Assembly (NCBI GenBank): GCA_002726205.1
Contig: PBSL01000048.1
Coordinates: 48,215 to 112,214, forward strand
Source of the DNA: Planctomycetaceae bacterium
Lineage (GTDB): Bacteria; Planctomycetota; Planctomycetia; Planctomycetales; Planctomycetaceae
DNA: 64,000 nt
Direction of reading: 5' to 3'
The translations under genes were made by a program, and so were the position numbers. Positions 34,086-42,388 of this stretch are shown in pieces (positions within the stretch are counted from its first letter, which is position 1; the number at the start of each line of letters is the position of its first letter). The notes below the pieces were generated by a model that was not told the origin of the DNA, searched no databases, and saw nothing but the letters and a program-made list of their open reading frames with translations.

Positions 34086-35066
34086 TCACTTCTCGGCGGC
34101 CACCTTGTTCCTGAGCACGCCGACCCCGGAAAGTTCGACCTCGACGACGTCGCCGGATTTCAGCTCTGAGGTCTTGCCCGGGGTGCCGGTGAAGATCAGG
34201 TCGCCGGGATGCAGTGTCACGTGCCGACTGAGAAAACTGACCATCGACGGTACGTCGTTGATGAAATACTTCGTGTTCTCATCCTGCTTGACTTCCCCGT
34301 TGAGCCGCAGCGTCAGTTGCAGATTGCTGTAGTCAAGGCCGCTTGCAATCACCGGACCACACGGGCCGAACGTATCTGACGCCTTGGCCCGCCACCACTG
34401 GACGTCGTTACGCTGCCACTCCCGAGCGCTGACGTCGTTACCGCAGGTCACGCCCAGGACGTACTTCAACGCATCCTTCTTCGAGACATTCTTTGCCGTC
34501 TTGCCGATCACGATCACCAATTCCGCCTCGTAGTGCACCATTTTGGCGTCCTTGGGCAGAATGATCGTGCCTCCGTGCGGCAGCAGGCAACTGATTGTCT
34601 TGTAGAAAGGCTGTGGAATCTGGAACTTCGGAGGAATCACACCACTCTTGCGGATCTCCGAGCTGGTTTCCGATGCCGTTTCGGTCGCGCCGGTCTTGTT
34701 GTCCTGTGTGATGGTCGTCACGGTCGTGATCTTTGTCGTCGTCTTGTCCTGGTCCCCGAGGTGACTCTTGTAATTGCCGGCCATCGCAAACACCTGCGTG
34801 GGCCGCGAGGGTACCAGCAACTTCACATCGTCAAGATCAACGGTTTTGCCTGTCTTCTTCCACTTGCCGAACAGGTCGCCATCAATTCGCGTGATCTTCT
34901 TGCCTTCCAGGATCCCGTAGGAAACATCGCCATCATCGTCGTAGCGAACGAATCGGGTCACCTTGTCCGACTTCTTTTTGTTCGCTTTTCTGGCGATCAC
35001 GCTGCTTCCAAGCAGGGGAAGGGCAATGGCGAACAGTAGTCCGAGCGTGATGCGACGCGAAATCAT
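34086..35066 (-). CDS. Fumarylacetoacetate hydrolase (FAH) fold protein with signal peptide
   Basis: 326 residues from the ATG at 35066 (GGGAGAT seven bases upstream). Unlike most family members it starts with a signal peptide (ITLGLLFAIALPLLGSSVIA), so export is predicted. FAH motifs: FAMAGNYKSHLG, the metal-ligand pair VHYEAELVIVIGK, and CGNDVSAREWQRND, followed by FGPCGPVIASG, LIFTGTPGKTSELKSGD and VEVELSGVGVLRN. Between the GNYKSHLG motif and the PPKFQIPQPFYK segment is an insertion of roughly 35 residues rich in Thr and Ser, which is not usual. Substrate unknown; the family hydrolyses or decarboxylates 1,3-dicarbonyl-type acids. Confidence 0.87.
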   Translation of the reverse strand: MISRRITLGLLFAIALPLLGSSVIARKANKKKSDKVTRFVRYDDDGDVSYGILEGKKITRIDGDLFGKWKKTGKTVDLDDVKLLVPSRPTQVFAMAGNYKSHLGDQDKTTTKITTVTTITQDNKTGATETASETSSEIRKSGVIPPKFQIPQPFYKTISCLLPHGGTIILPKDAKMVHYEAELVIVIGKTAKNVSKKDALKYVLGVTCGNDVSAREWQRNDVQWWRAKASDTFGPCGPVIASGLDYSNLQLTLRLNGEVKQDENTKYFINDVPSMVSFLSRHVTLHPGDLIFTGTPGKTSELKSGDVVEVELSGVGVLRNKVAAEK

Positions 35067-35155
35067 CGTGAATCTCCCAGTTGGTGGACCCCAAAAGCGA
35101 CCGCATCCTAATCGGCCTTTACCGCGGCAGGCAACCGTCACCACACCGGGTGGCA

Positions 35156-35186
35156 TTGGCCGTTGTTCACGCCGCCCGACTACAAT
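35156..35186 (+). promoter_or_regulatory. Possible promoter of the HpcH/HpaI aldolase gene
   Basis: TTGGCC at 35156-35161 and TACAAT (5/6) at 35181-35186, spacer 19 bases, 40 bases before the aldolase ATG. The -10 match is good; the spacer is longer than ideal. Confidence 0.35.
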
Positions 35187-35227
35187 GCCACCCACTGTTT
35201 TCTTCACCATCGACCGGAGAGAATCCG

Positions 35228-35941
35228 ATGCCCACCGTCAACAAGGTCAAACAGGCAATTCGCGAGGGCCGAGTGGCCAGCGGATTCTCGTTGAATATCC
35301 CGTCCCCCCACATGGTCGAAATCCTTGGGCCAATGGGGTTCGATTTTGTCTGGCTCGATGGTGAGCACGGCCCCTTCAGCCTCGCTGAACTGGAAAACCA
35401 CTGCCGCGCCGCGGAATCGGTGGGAATCACACCCATCGCCCGCGTCCCCGACATCCGCTCATCAACCATCCTCGGATATCTCGATCGTGGCATCCGCGGC
35501 ATCCTGGGCCCCCATATCGCAACCAGAGCCGATGCCGAACAACTCGTCCGCGCCTGCTATTTCGGCCCCCTCGGTGAACGTTCCTTTGGAGGCAATCGTG
35601 GCTGCGATTACGACCGCGACCTGGGCAACAAGGTCGATTGGTACCGCGAGACCAACGAGAACACCCTGGTCGGCGCCTTGCTCGAAGATGCCGGCGTGAT
35701 CGACAACCTCGATCAGATTCTCGAAGTCGAGGGGATCGATTACTTCAGCATTGGCCCCAACGATTTCGCCCAGGGCCTGGGCCGTCCCGGTGAAGCCGAT
35801 CATCCCGAGGTGCAGGCGACCATCGAAACCATCCATGACCGCATCCGTTCAGCGGGACGCCACGTCGGGCAGGACGTCACCAGGCGACTCGACATCAAGC
35901 ACTCGGTGATCGCTCTCGCCCGAGAGTTTCTCCAGGCCTAG
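35228..35941 (+). CDS. HpcH/HpaI aldolase/citrate lyase family protein
   Basis: 237 residues from the ATG at 35228 (GGAGA upstream). It shows the class II pyruvate-aldolase pattern: GFDFVWLDGEHGPFSLAELE, VRVPD-like IARVPDIRSSTIL, GIRGILGPHIATRADAEQLV, FGPLGERSFGGNRG, and FSIGPNDFAQGLGRPGEADH. The metal-binding Glu lies in WLDGEHGP and the second acid in ALLEDAGVIDNL. These enzymes cleave 2-keto-3-deoxy or 4-hydroxy-2-keto acids to pyruvate plus an aldehyde. Its neighbours (mannonate dehydratase-like and FAH-fold genes) point to sugar-acid or aromatic-acid breakdown, though the enzymes lie on both strands. Confidence 0.9.
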   Translation: MPTVNKVKQAIREGRVASGFSLNIPSPHMVEILGPMGFDFVWLDGEHGPFSLAELENHCRAAESVGITPIARVPDIRSSTILGYLDRGIRGILGPHIATRADAEQLVRACYFGPLGERSFGGNRGCDYDRDLGNKVDWYRETNENTLVGALLEDAGVIDNLDQILEVEGIDYFSIGPNDFAQGLGRPGEADHPEVQATIETIHDRIRSAGRHVGQDVTRRLDIKHSVIALAREFLQA

Positions 35942-36081
35942 TCGCCGACCCGCAACGTCCCGCTGCGACTCCCCATCGCGACCCACCCGGGCAGCCTCGC
36001 CGCCATTCCTCCAAGAGACGTTTTGCCAAACCCGGACAGATGATACAGTTCCGCGCGTTCTGAACGAGAACGGCGGCGAGT

Positions 36082-38553
36082 ATGAATCCCTCTCAACGCG
36101 TCCTGGCAATCGCCACGACCCTGCTGGTCGTGGTCACAGCCACTTGGCTGGCCACGGTCAACCGCCGCGACAGGAAAGATTCTCCACAGGCTGCGTCTGT
36201 TCCCCCGACGGCCCTGGCCAACAACCGCCAGCGCGACATCTGGGACGCGGAACACACAACCTTCGAGATCGAACGCCGATTTGGCCCCGCATTCCTGGAC
36301 GCGTTGCGTCGAGGCGATCGCCAACGCCTTGCCGCCTTTGCCAGCGCCGACTTTCACGGCAACGGTCTCGCCGCGACGACCTCCCTCGAACGCGAACATG
36401 CCGGAATCCATGAGCGAATCCGCCAGCGCTCCCCGGGCCAAGACCCGCCGGTCGGCAGTCGACTGACGGCCGACGCGATCGCCGGATTGCTGCTCAGCAC
36501 TCATGGCGGTTTTCGGGACCCCGTCGACTTCTCGTTGCGAGTCCTGCAGATCTCCCGGGCGCCTCAACCACCACGGTCCTGGACAGCCCGCGTACTGCTG
36601 ACCTCCCGTGGACGCTCGCCTGCCGGCCAGCAACGCCTTGTCGCTTCTGAGCATGCCATCAGCGGCATCATCGCCGATGGCCGTCAACTCGGCTCCTCAC
36701 CATGGCTGACCCGCTGGAGCCTGGAACGGATCGTCGAACGCACCGGACCGGCAGGGCTGTTCCAGGAGATCACCGCCGAGTGGAATCTTGATTCGCTGCC
36801 GATCGCCGACAACTGGAACCTCTCACCCTCCGATGTGCTGCAATACCGTTTCCAACTCGCAGTCGCCGACTTCAATCGCGATGGTCACCTCGACCTCGCC
36901 GTGGCCTCGCTGTCGAACCACCCCTTGCTGCTGGCGGGAAAGCAGGGACGAGGATTTCAGGATGTGGCTGCCGCGGTCAGGTTGCATCGCGGCCAGCCGC
37001 GCGAACGGTTGGAAAATCTGGCCGCTGCCTGGATCGACTACGACAACGACGGATGGCCCGACTTGATCCTCGGCGATCGGCTTTACCACAACCAGCAGGG
37101 CCGCAGGTTCATCGACGCAACGCGAGAATCCGGACTTGGCTTCCTTCCGGAATGCATGGGCTGCCTGGTCGCCGACTACGACGCCGACGGGCGACTCGAC
37201 CTCTATGTGATTTACCAGAAGCCGCTGGGTCGCAAGCCCTCCGGCCAGGAACAGTGGATCAATGAAACCGACTCGGGTCTACCCAACCAGCTCTGGCGCA
37301 ACATGGGACATGGCCGTTTTCGCGATGTCACCGACACGGCACACGCGGATGGCGGACGACGGCATACTCACGCCGGAGCCTGGTTCTTTCTCGACGACGA
37401 CCATTTTCCCGACCTTTATCTCGCCAATGATTTTGGTCACAACGTCATTCTTCGAAATCGTGGTGATGGATCCTTCGATGACGTTTCCGAGGTCACCGGT
37501 GCCAACGGGTTCTCCACGAGCATGGGGGTCGCCACCGGGGACCTGGATAACGACGGTCGCACCGACATCTACGTTGCCAACATGTACTCGAAGATGGGGC
37601 GACGGATCATTGCCCAGGTCGGTGAAGCGGATTATCCACCCGGCATCTATCGCCAGATCCAGGGGTCGTGTGCCGGCAACCGCCTGTATCGCGGCGTTGC
37701 TGGCTCACGGTTCGAGGAGATTTCGCAAACAGCTGGTGTGAATGCCGTCGGCTGGGCCTACGCACCGGTCCTGGCCGATTTCGACAATGACGGTCGATTG
37801 GACGTTTACGCGACAACGGGCTTCCTGAGCTTCGATCGCACCAAGCCCGACGGGTGAACCTGCCTGTGGAGAGCTGTCGTGTCACAGCCAATGGATCGAT
37901 CCAGCCGCTTGCCGGCCCTGGGTCCGGTCGACTCGGCCGCCGGCGAGTTCTGGGTCGAGAACCCGTTTCTGATGCCCAGGCGAGGCGACAACCTCAGCGC
38001 ATTCGAACGCAATTGCCTGTTCCTGAACACCACCGACAACAGGACACTGCAGTTCCTGGATGCCTCCTTTGCCTCGACAGCCGATCTCGATTCCGATTCG
38101 CGGTCTGCCATCGCCGCTGATGTGGACCGTGACGGCGATCTCGATTTGCTGGTTGGCTCGGTTGGCGGAGGACCGATCCGATTGTTGCAGAACCAGATTC
38201 CCCAGGGACATCGCGTCGTGCTGTCGCTGACAGGCACTGACAGCAATCGCAGTGGTATCGGCTGCCGTGTCACCATTGGCTGCGAGGACCGACACGTGAT
38301 CCGCGACCTTTTCCCGGCCAACGGATTCATGGGCACCGGCCCCACCGAGCTGACCATCGGACTCGGACGAGCCACGTTAATCACGTCGCTGACCATCCGT
38401 TGGCCGACCGGCCAGAACCAGGTTTTTACAGACCTGGCCGTCGACCAACATTACACGCTGACCGAAGGCAGTCAGACGATCGAGGCGAGCCCGTTGGGTC
38501 TTGCAACCGGGATTGACGAGTTGAAGACGACCCGACGGCAGCAGAAGGACTGA
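36082..38553 (+). CDS. FG-GAP/VCBS repeat protein with ASPIC/UnbV domain; candidate selenoprotein with in-frame TGA
   Basis: 823 residues if the TGA at 37855-37857 is read as selenocysteine (residue 592); otherwise two pieces of 591 and about 230 residues. The ATG at 36082 begins a membrane helix (VLAIATTLLVVVTATWLAT). Seven or more FG-GAP calcium-binding repeats follow: VADFNRDGHLDLAV, WIDYDNDGWPDLIL, VADYDADGRLDLYV, TGDLDNDGRTDIYV, LADFDNDGRLDVYA and, beyond the TGA, AADVDRDGDLDLLV. The C-terminal ASPIC/UnbV domain (RVTIGCEDRHVIRDLF, LTIRWPTGQNQVFTDL) also lies after the TGA and keeps the same frame. The local context is TKPDG-U-TCLWRAVVSQP, giving a Sec-x-Cys motif. Family members bind Ca2+ and act at the cell surface; the enzymatic role is unknown. 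A mutation or sequencing error is the main alternative. Confidence 0.78.
37873..37888 (+). promoter_or_regulatory. Candidate bacterial SECIS hairpin
   Basis: GCTGT (37873-37877) pairs perfectly with ACAGC (37884-37888) around the 6-base loop CGTGTC, whose second base is G. The loop begins 20 bases after the TGA at 37855-37857, inside the 16-37 range used for bacterial SECIS elements. The stem is short and found by eye, so support is moderate. Confidence 0.5.
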
Positions 38554-38723
38554 ATCTGGATTTATTCTATTGACGCAACCCGTTGTGGTTACTCGCGTTG
38601 CATCTTTTCCGGCCCTTTTTCATCAGAAATCGTGTGACGCGATTCCTGTCGTCGGCAACACACTGTCTGACTCCCGGGTGGACAGGGGGTGTTTCGACTC
38701 GAATCTGGCCGAGGTGATCCTGT

Positions 38724-39305
38724 GTGGTTACGACGTTGGCACAGACACGCCCCAGCGATGAACAACTTGCCCGCGAGGCGGCTCGTGAGGGGTCGGATGG
38801 TCCGGCTTTCACCGAACTCGTCTCGCGGTTTCGCGAACGTGTCTGGCGCATCTGCTACCGGATCATGGGCAACACCGAGGATGCATCCGATGCCGCCCAG
38901 GAGGTCCTGGTGCGGATGTTCCTTCAACGGGGACGCTTCGAGGAACGTTCTCGCTACTCGACCTGGGTCCACGGAATTGCGATCCGTATCTGTCTGTCGA
39001 TGCGCCGTGGCCGTGGACGCCGGCAGAAACGTGTCGATGTCGTCCCCAATCTCGACCTGAACACTCAACCGTTGCCGACTCACGCTGGCAGCCACAACAC
39101 ACAAGCACCCGTCGCAGAGCGAAGAATTGACCTCGATCACATGTTGCAGCATCTCGGAGATGAAGACCGCGCGCTGCTGGTCATGAAGTACGCAGAAGGT
39201 CACACCCACGAGGAACTCAGCGAAATTTTTGGCATGTCGCAAAGTGCCTGCAAGATGCGGATCAACCGCGCGATCTCACGCCTGAGAGAACAATTCGACC
39301 GATGA
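38724..39305 (+). CDS. ECF-type RNA polymerase sigma factor
   Basis: 193 residues from a GTG at 38724, with GAGGTGA six bases upstream. Sigma-70 region 2: ELVSRFRERVWRICYRIMGN, EDASDAAQEVLVRMF and RYSTWVHGIAIRICLSMRR; region 4: LDHMLQHLGDEDRALLVMKYAEGHTHEEL and FGMSQSACKMRINRAISRLRE, the helix-turn-helix that contacts the -35 element. No region 1 or 3, so it belongs to the ECF group. The small membrane protein downstream starts inside its stop (ATGA overlap), an arrangement typical of sigma/anti-sigma pairs. Confidence 0.94.
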   Translation: MVTTLAQTRPSDEQLAREAAREGSDGPAFTELVSRFRERVWRICYRIMGNTEDASDAAQEVLVRMFLQRGRFEERSRYSTWVHGIAIRICLSMRRGRGRRQKRVDVVPNLDLNTQPLPTHAGSHNTQAPVAERRIDLDHMLQHLGDEDRALLVMKYAEGHTHEELSEIFGMSQSACKMRINRAISRLREQFDR

Positions 39306-39577
39306 CATCCCCCGAATTCAGTCCCGACCACTCGGATCTCGAGAACGAACTCGCTCGGCACCTGGCCGTCACTGAAATTCCCTCCGTTCCGGTTGAACTC
39401 AACACCCGAATGAGGAAACGGCTCAACCAGGCACTTCTCACGACTCACTGGATCGATTTTCTGGTCATGGTCATACCCTCCGCGATCACCGCACTCCTGA
39501 ATCCGATCGGACACTTGATCACACACACTTTCGCCGGGCGGCAACGCCGATCGCCCGGTTCTCGACAGGACGACTGA
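39302..39577 (+). CDS. Small membrane protein coupled to ECF sigma factor, possible regulator
   Basis: 91 residues whose ATG overlaps the sigma-factor stop by four bases (ATGA), which implies translational coupling. The N-terminal part is acidic and helical (SDLENELARHLAVTEIPSVP, then NTRMRKRLNQALLTT), and one hydrophobic segment (WIDFLVMVIPSAITALLNPI) crosses or dips into the membrane, followed by a basic tail. It lacks the HxxxCxxC zinc anti-sigma signature, so its role as anti-sigma factor rests on position and topology. No family recognised. Confidence 0.65.
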   Translation: MTSPEFSPDHSDLENELARHLAVTEIPSVPVELNTRMRKRLNQALLTTHWIDFLVMVIPSAITALLNPIGHLITHTFAGRQRRSPGSRQDD

Positions 39578-39659
39578 ATTCACATCCCCCGGTGCAATTG
39601 CCCGAACGATGGATCGCCTCGGCGAACTGACGGCGATTGCACTAACGAAGGAGAACCCC

Positions 39660-40526
39660 ATGTCTATTCTACTTTCCCCAGCACTGGCGTTGGCTCCGCT
39701 CGATGTCGGTGGAAGCGTGGACGAGGTCACCTCGGCCTTGCAGAACGCGTTCCAGCCCGTCATCAACCTGATCCCCTCGGTCGTCGCCATGATCGCCGTC
39801 CTGGCCATCGGCTACATCGTCGCCCGACTGATCGCTCGAGGCGTCAACGCCCTGGGCGAACGTATTGGACTCGACGGCGCTGCTGATCGCAGCGGCCTGG
39901 CCGAATCCATGCAGAAGGTCGGGATCCAACGGAATCTCTCGACGATCGTCGCCAACCTCGTTTTCTGGATGTTGATGTGCGTCTTCCTGGTGGCGGCTTT
40001 CAACCTGCTGCACCTGCCGTCGCTTTCGGCTGCAACCCAGAAGCTCGTCGATTACATCCCCTCGCTGCTCGCTGCGACCGCGGTGGTGCTGATCGGGCTC
40101 TTGATCGCCTCGTTCCTGCGTGGCGTGATCGCGACGACGGCTGATCGGATCGGCATCTCTTACGCCGACCGCCTGGCAACTGCTGCCTACTACATTCTCG
40201 CCCTGATGACGTTCATCGCGGCGTTTGATCAACTGCAGATCCAGTTCGCATTGCTCAACCAGTTGATCCTGATCGCCTTCGGTGCCCTCGCGCTGGGCGT
40301 GGGCCTCTCGGTCGGGCTTGGTGGTCGTGAAGTCGCCGGCGGAATCATGGCCGGCTACTACGTTCGGCAGCGAATGGAATCCGGCGACTCGGTCAGCGTG
40401 GCCGGACTGCAGGGCGTCGTTCGTGACGTCGGACCGGTTGCCACGGTTGTCGAGACGACCACGGATGGCCTGACGCACCGGCACACGGTGCCGAACACGA
40501 CGATGCTCAACGAAGCAGTTCGCTAG
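39660..40526 (+). CDS. MscS-like mechanosensitive channel protein
   Basis: 288 residues from the ATG at 39660 (AAGGAG eight bases upstream). At least five hydrophobic helices are visible, including LIPSVVAMIAVLAIGYIVAR, LVFWMLMCVFLVAAFNLLHL, LLAATAVVLIGLLIASFLRG and LILIAFGALALGVGLSVGLG. The repeating G-x-x-x-A helices resemble the Msc_TM_helix family. The C-terminal 60 residues look like the start of an MscS beta domain (SGDSVSVAGLQGVVRDVGP ... TDGLTHRHTVPNTTMLNEA). Channels of this kind open with membrane tension and protect against osmotic downshock. A strong terminator follows, so transcription with the sigma genes may end here. Confidence 0.85.
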   Translation: MSILLSPALALAPLDVGGSVDEVTSALQNAFQPVINLIPSVVAMIAVLAIGYIVARLIARGVNALGERIGLDGAADRSGLAESMQKVGIQRNLSTIVANLVFWMLMCVFLVAAFNLLHLPSLSAATQKLVDYIPSLLAATAVVLIGLLIASFLRGVIATTADRIGISYADRLATAAYYILALMTFIAAFDQLQIQFALLNQLILIAFGALALGVGLSVGLGGREVAGGIMAGYYVRQRMESGDSVSVAGLQGVVRDVGPVATVVETTTDGLTHRHTVPNTTMLNEAVR

Positions 40527-40554
40527 GGCATCGAGCCCCCTTCAACCCCTCTGC

Positions 40555-40589
40555 TCCGGCCCGGGGCCTGCGTCAGGTTCCGGGCCGGA
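40555..40589 (+). terminator. Intrinsic terminator after the MscS-like gene
   Basis: A 10-bp perfect GC stem (TCCGGCCCGG / CCGGGCCGGA, 40555-40564 with 40580-40589), extended inward by further pairs, followed by TTCTTT. It lies 28 bases after the channel-gene stop. Confidence 0.85.
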
Positions 40590-40661
40590 TTCTTTGGGGG
40601 GTGCCGCTTTGATTCCCTCGTCACATCCGCTTCAACGTCCCAAACACAGAGGGGACGTCCG

Positions 40662-41060
40662 TCAGGCGGCCTTCTTCTTGGCTGTCCCGACCTTCGGCTT
40701 GCCTTTCGGCTTGGTCTTCGGCTTGGGGGGCGTTGACTTCTTGCCCTTGGTCTTCGTGCTCTTTGGTGGCCCGATCGCCCGCAACAGGCCAGCGCCGGTC
40801 TGTCGCAAGTCGATGTAGCTTGTCAGTTGTGATCCCTGTTTCGTGAGGCTGTACATGTAGAGCCTGTTGTAGAAATTGTCGGTGATCAGCAACAACCGTT
40901 GTTCCGACTCCCACTGGACCGAATAACGCGGCGCGATCACCTGGGGATTCCGGCTCGCCTTGTTCGACGAACTCTTTTGCCCGAAGGCGGTCAGGACAAC
41001 AACCCCCAACACCATACCGACGGCAAATCCCATGGCGACCGTGGTCTGTCTGACACTCAT
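40662..41060 (-). CDS. Small membrane-anchored protein with Lys/Pro-rich C-terminus
   Basis: 132 residues from the ATG at 41060 (AGGAGAT upstream); the open frame upstream is judged non-coding. A single helix near the start (TTVAMGFAVGMVLGVVVLTA) serves as a signal anchor. The middle (QWESEQRLLLITDNFYNRLYMYSL) is the most conserved-looking part, and the last 35 residues are Lys/Pro-rich (STPPKPKTKPKGKPKVGTA), strongly basic. No family recognised. It is transcribed toward the MscS-like gene and its terminator. Confidence 0.62.
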   Translation of the reverse strand: MSVRQTTVAMGFAVGMVLGVVVLTAFGQKSSSNKASRNPQVIAPRYSVQWESEQRLLLITDNFYNRLYMYSLTKQGSQLTSYIDLRQTGAGLLRAIGPPKSTKTKGKKSTPPKPKTKPKGKPKVGTAKKKAA

Positions 41061-41169
41061 GCTGATCTCCTGTGAGCGGAATGACTCGACGAGGGCGTGG
41101 TTGACGTTTGCACCTGTCGAGAATTTCCTGGACGTAAAGAAAAAGAGGGGCCGTGGACTCCGAATCGAA

Positions 41170-42240
41170 TTACCGGATTGAACCAACCTGGCGGCGGGCG
41201 ATAGATTTCACCCAGGAAACCTGGGTAATCATCACTTTCAAGGACGCAAAAGCAACGGCCGCACTCGTGGCGACCGAGGGATCGGGCTGTCCGGGAAATG
41301 TCGCTACCGTGGCGTCTCCGACCAGAAACACGTTGAAGTCCTGTCGCAGATTGTCGTAACCGGCGGTCGTGCTGCAGACGCACATGTCGGTGTTGTATCC
41401 GGTCAGCAGGACATGCCGGATTCCATTTTTCTTCAGGAACCCTCGTAGCAGGGCATAGCCCTCGCCGTCATAGATGACGACATCGTCGGTGTGCGTCTGC
41501 AGTGCCCGGTGAACGGGGATCGGCTGTTTCCAGAAACCGGCGTTGTTGTATTTCGCCCCCGCGTCGAGTCCGGGAAACTGTTGAAAGTACTCGACCAGCG
41601 GAGTGTCCTTCGAAACCGAGAACCGATCCGGTACTTGCTGTCCGCGATAGCGAAATGCGGCCAGCGTTCGCGCCAGCACCGCGGGTCCGCTGCGGCGATC
41701 CTCGTCGGTCGGTCGCTGACGCACCGAACGATACAACTTCCTGCGAACCGGATCTTCTGTTCCCGGCAGGCTGTACAGAACCAGACCGACTTTGGACCGG
41801 AATCGCCGCAGAAAGGGATTGATGATCTCGCGGGCATGGCGACCGACAAGGGCGTTCTTTTCCGGGGTACATTGGAACGCCACGCCAGCCGGCTGGGGCG
41901 TTCGCCATCCCTGACCATCGTCGATTCCCCAGGGATGTACGACGACGATCGCGGTCTGGTCACCGCGAAGACGGTTGGGCACCTCGATGATTCCCCGGGC
42001 GTTGTAACTGAATCGCCAGGACCGAACCGACAGATTGGGATCGGCATCGTCGATGAGTGGCGGTGCTTCGAAGCGTTCCCGTCCCTTGACCGGGGCAACA
42101 AACGTCGGATGGTCAGCCAGTAACGGCTGAGGATTAGTGATCCGTGTCAATCGATTAGAATAGGTCCGCCTGCCGGGAGGTTCGTCGGCCCGAGCGGAAC
42201 ATGCGGCCAGACATAAGATCGCGAGCGCAATCCGAGACAT
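41170..42240 (-). CDS. Exported cysteine hydrolase (isochorismatase-like)
   Basis: 356 residues from the ATG at 42240 (GGAG six bases upstream). A signal peptide (SRIALAILCLAACSARAD) predicts export. The isochorismatase-like fold is shown by AIVVVHPWGIDDGQGWRTP (Asp), a central region with FRRFRSKVGLVLYSLPG, and RHVLLTGYNTDMCVCSTTAGYD, whose Cys would be the nucleophile, followed by NVFLVGDATVATF. Family members hydrolyse amides or vinyl ethers. The extra length compared with the usual 200 residues comes from insertions before and after the core. Substrate unknown. Confidence 0.82.
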   Translation of the reverse strand: MSRIALAILCLAACSARADEPPGRRTYSNRLTRITNPQPLLADHPTFVAPVKGRERFEAPPLIDDADPNLSVRSWRFSYNARGIIEVPNRLRGDQTAIVVVHPWGIDDGQGWRTPQPAGVAFQCTPEKNALVGRHAREIINPFLRRFRSKVGLVLYSLPGTEDPVRRKLYRSVRQRPTDEDRRSGPAVLARTLAAFRYRGQQVPDRFSVSKDTPLVEYFQQFPGLDAGAKYNNAGFWKQPIPVHRALQTHTDDVVIYDGEGYALLRGFLKKNGIRHVLLTGYNTDMCVCSTTAGYDNLRQDFNVFLVGDATVATFPGQPDPSVATSAAVAFASLKVMITQVSWVKSIARRQVGSIR

Positions 42241-42388
42241 GGTGTTCTCCACGGAATGGGTCGAAGCGCTGGTCGGAATATGCTGACCCGTTTATAGCGT
42301 CTGGCACGCGCACTGGCTTCTCCATTCCTCGCCCTCCCGACAGTCATTGTTGTTTGCCGACCAGCGAGAGACCCGTCAGAATCTCTTC

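Noticed and set aside
36082..38553. Frameshifted pseudogene as explanation of the UnbV stop
   Set aside because: The two halves are in the same frame, so no insertion or deletion is needed; a nonsense change remains possible but would have to leave the downstream part well preserved.
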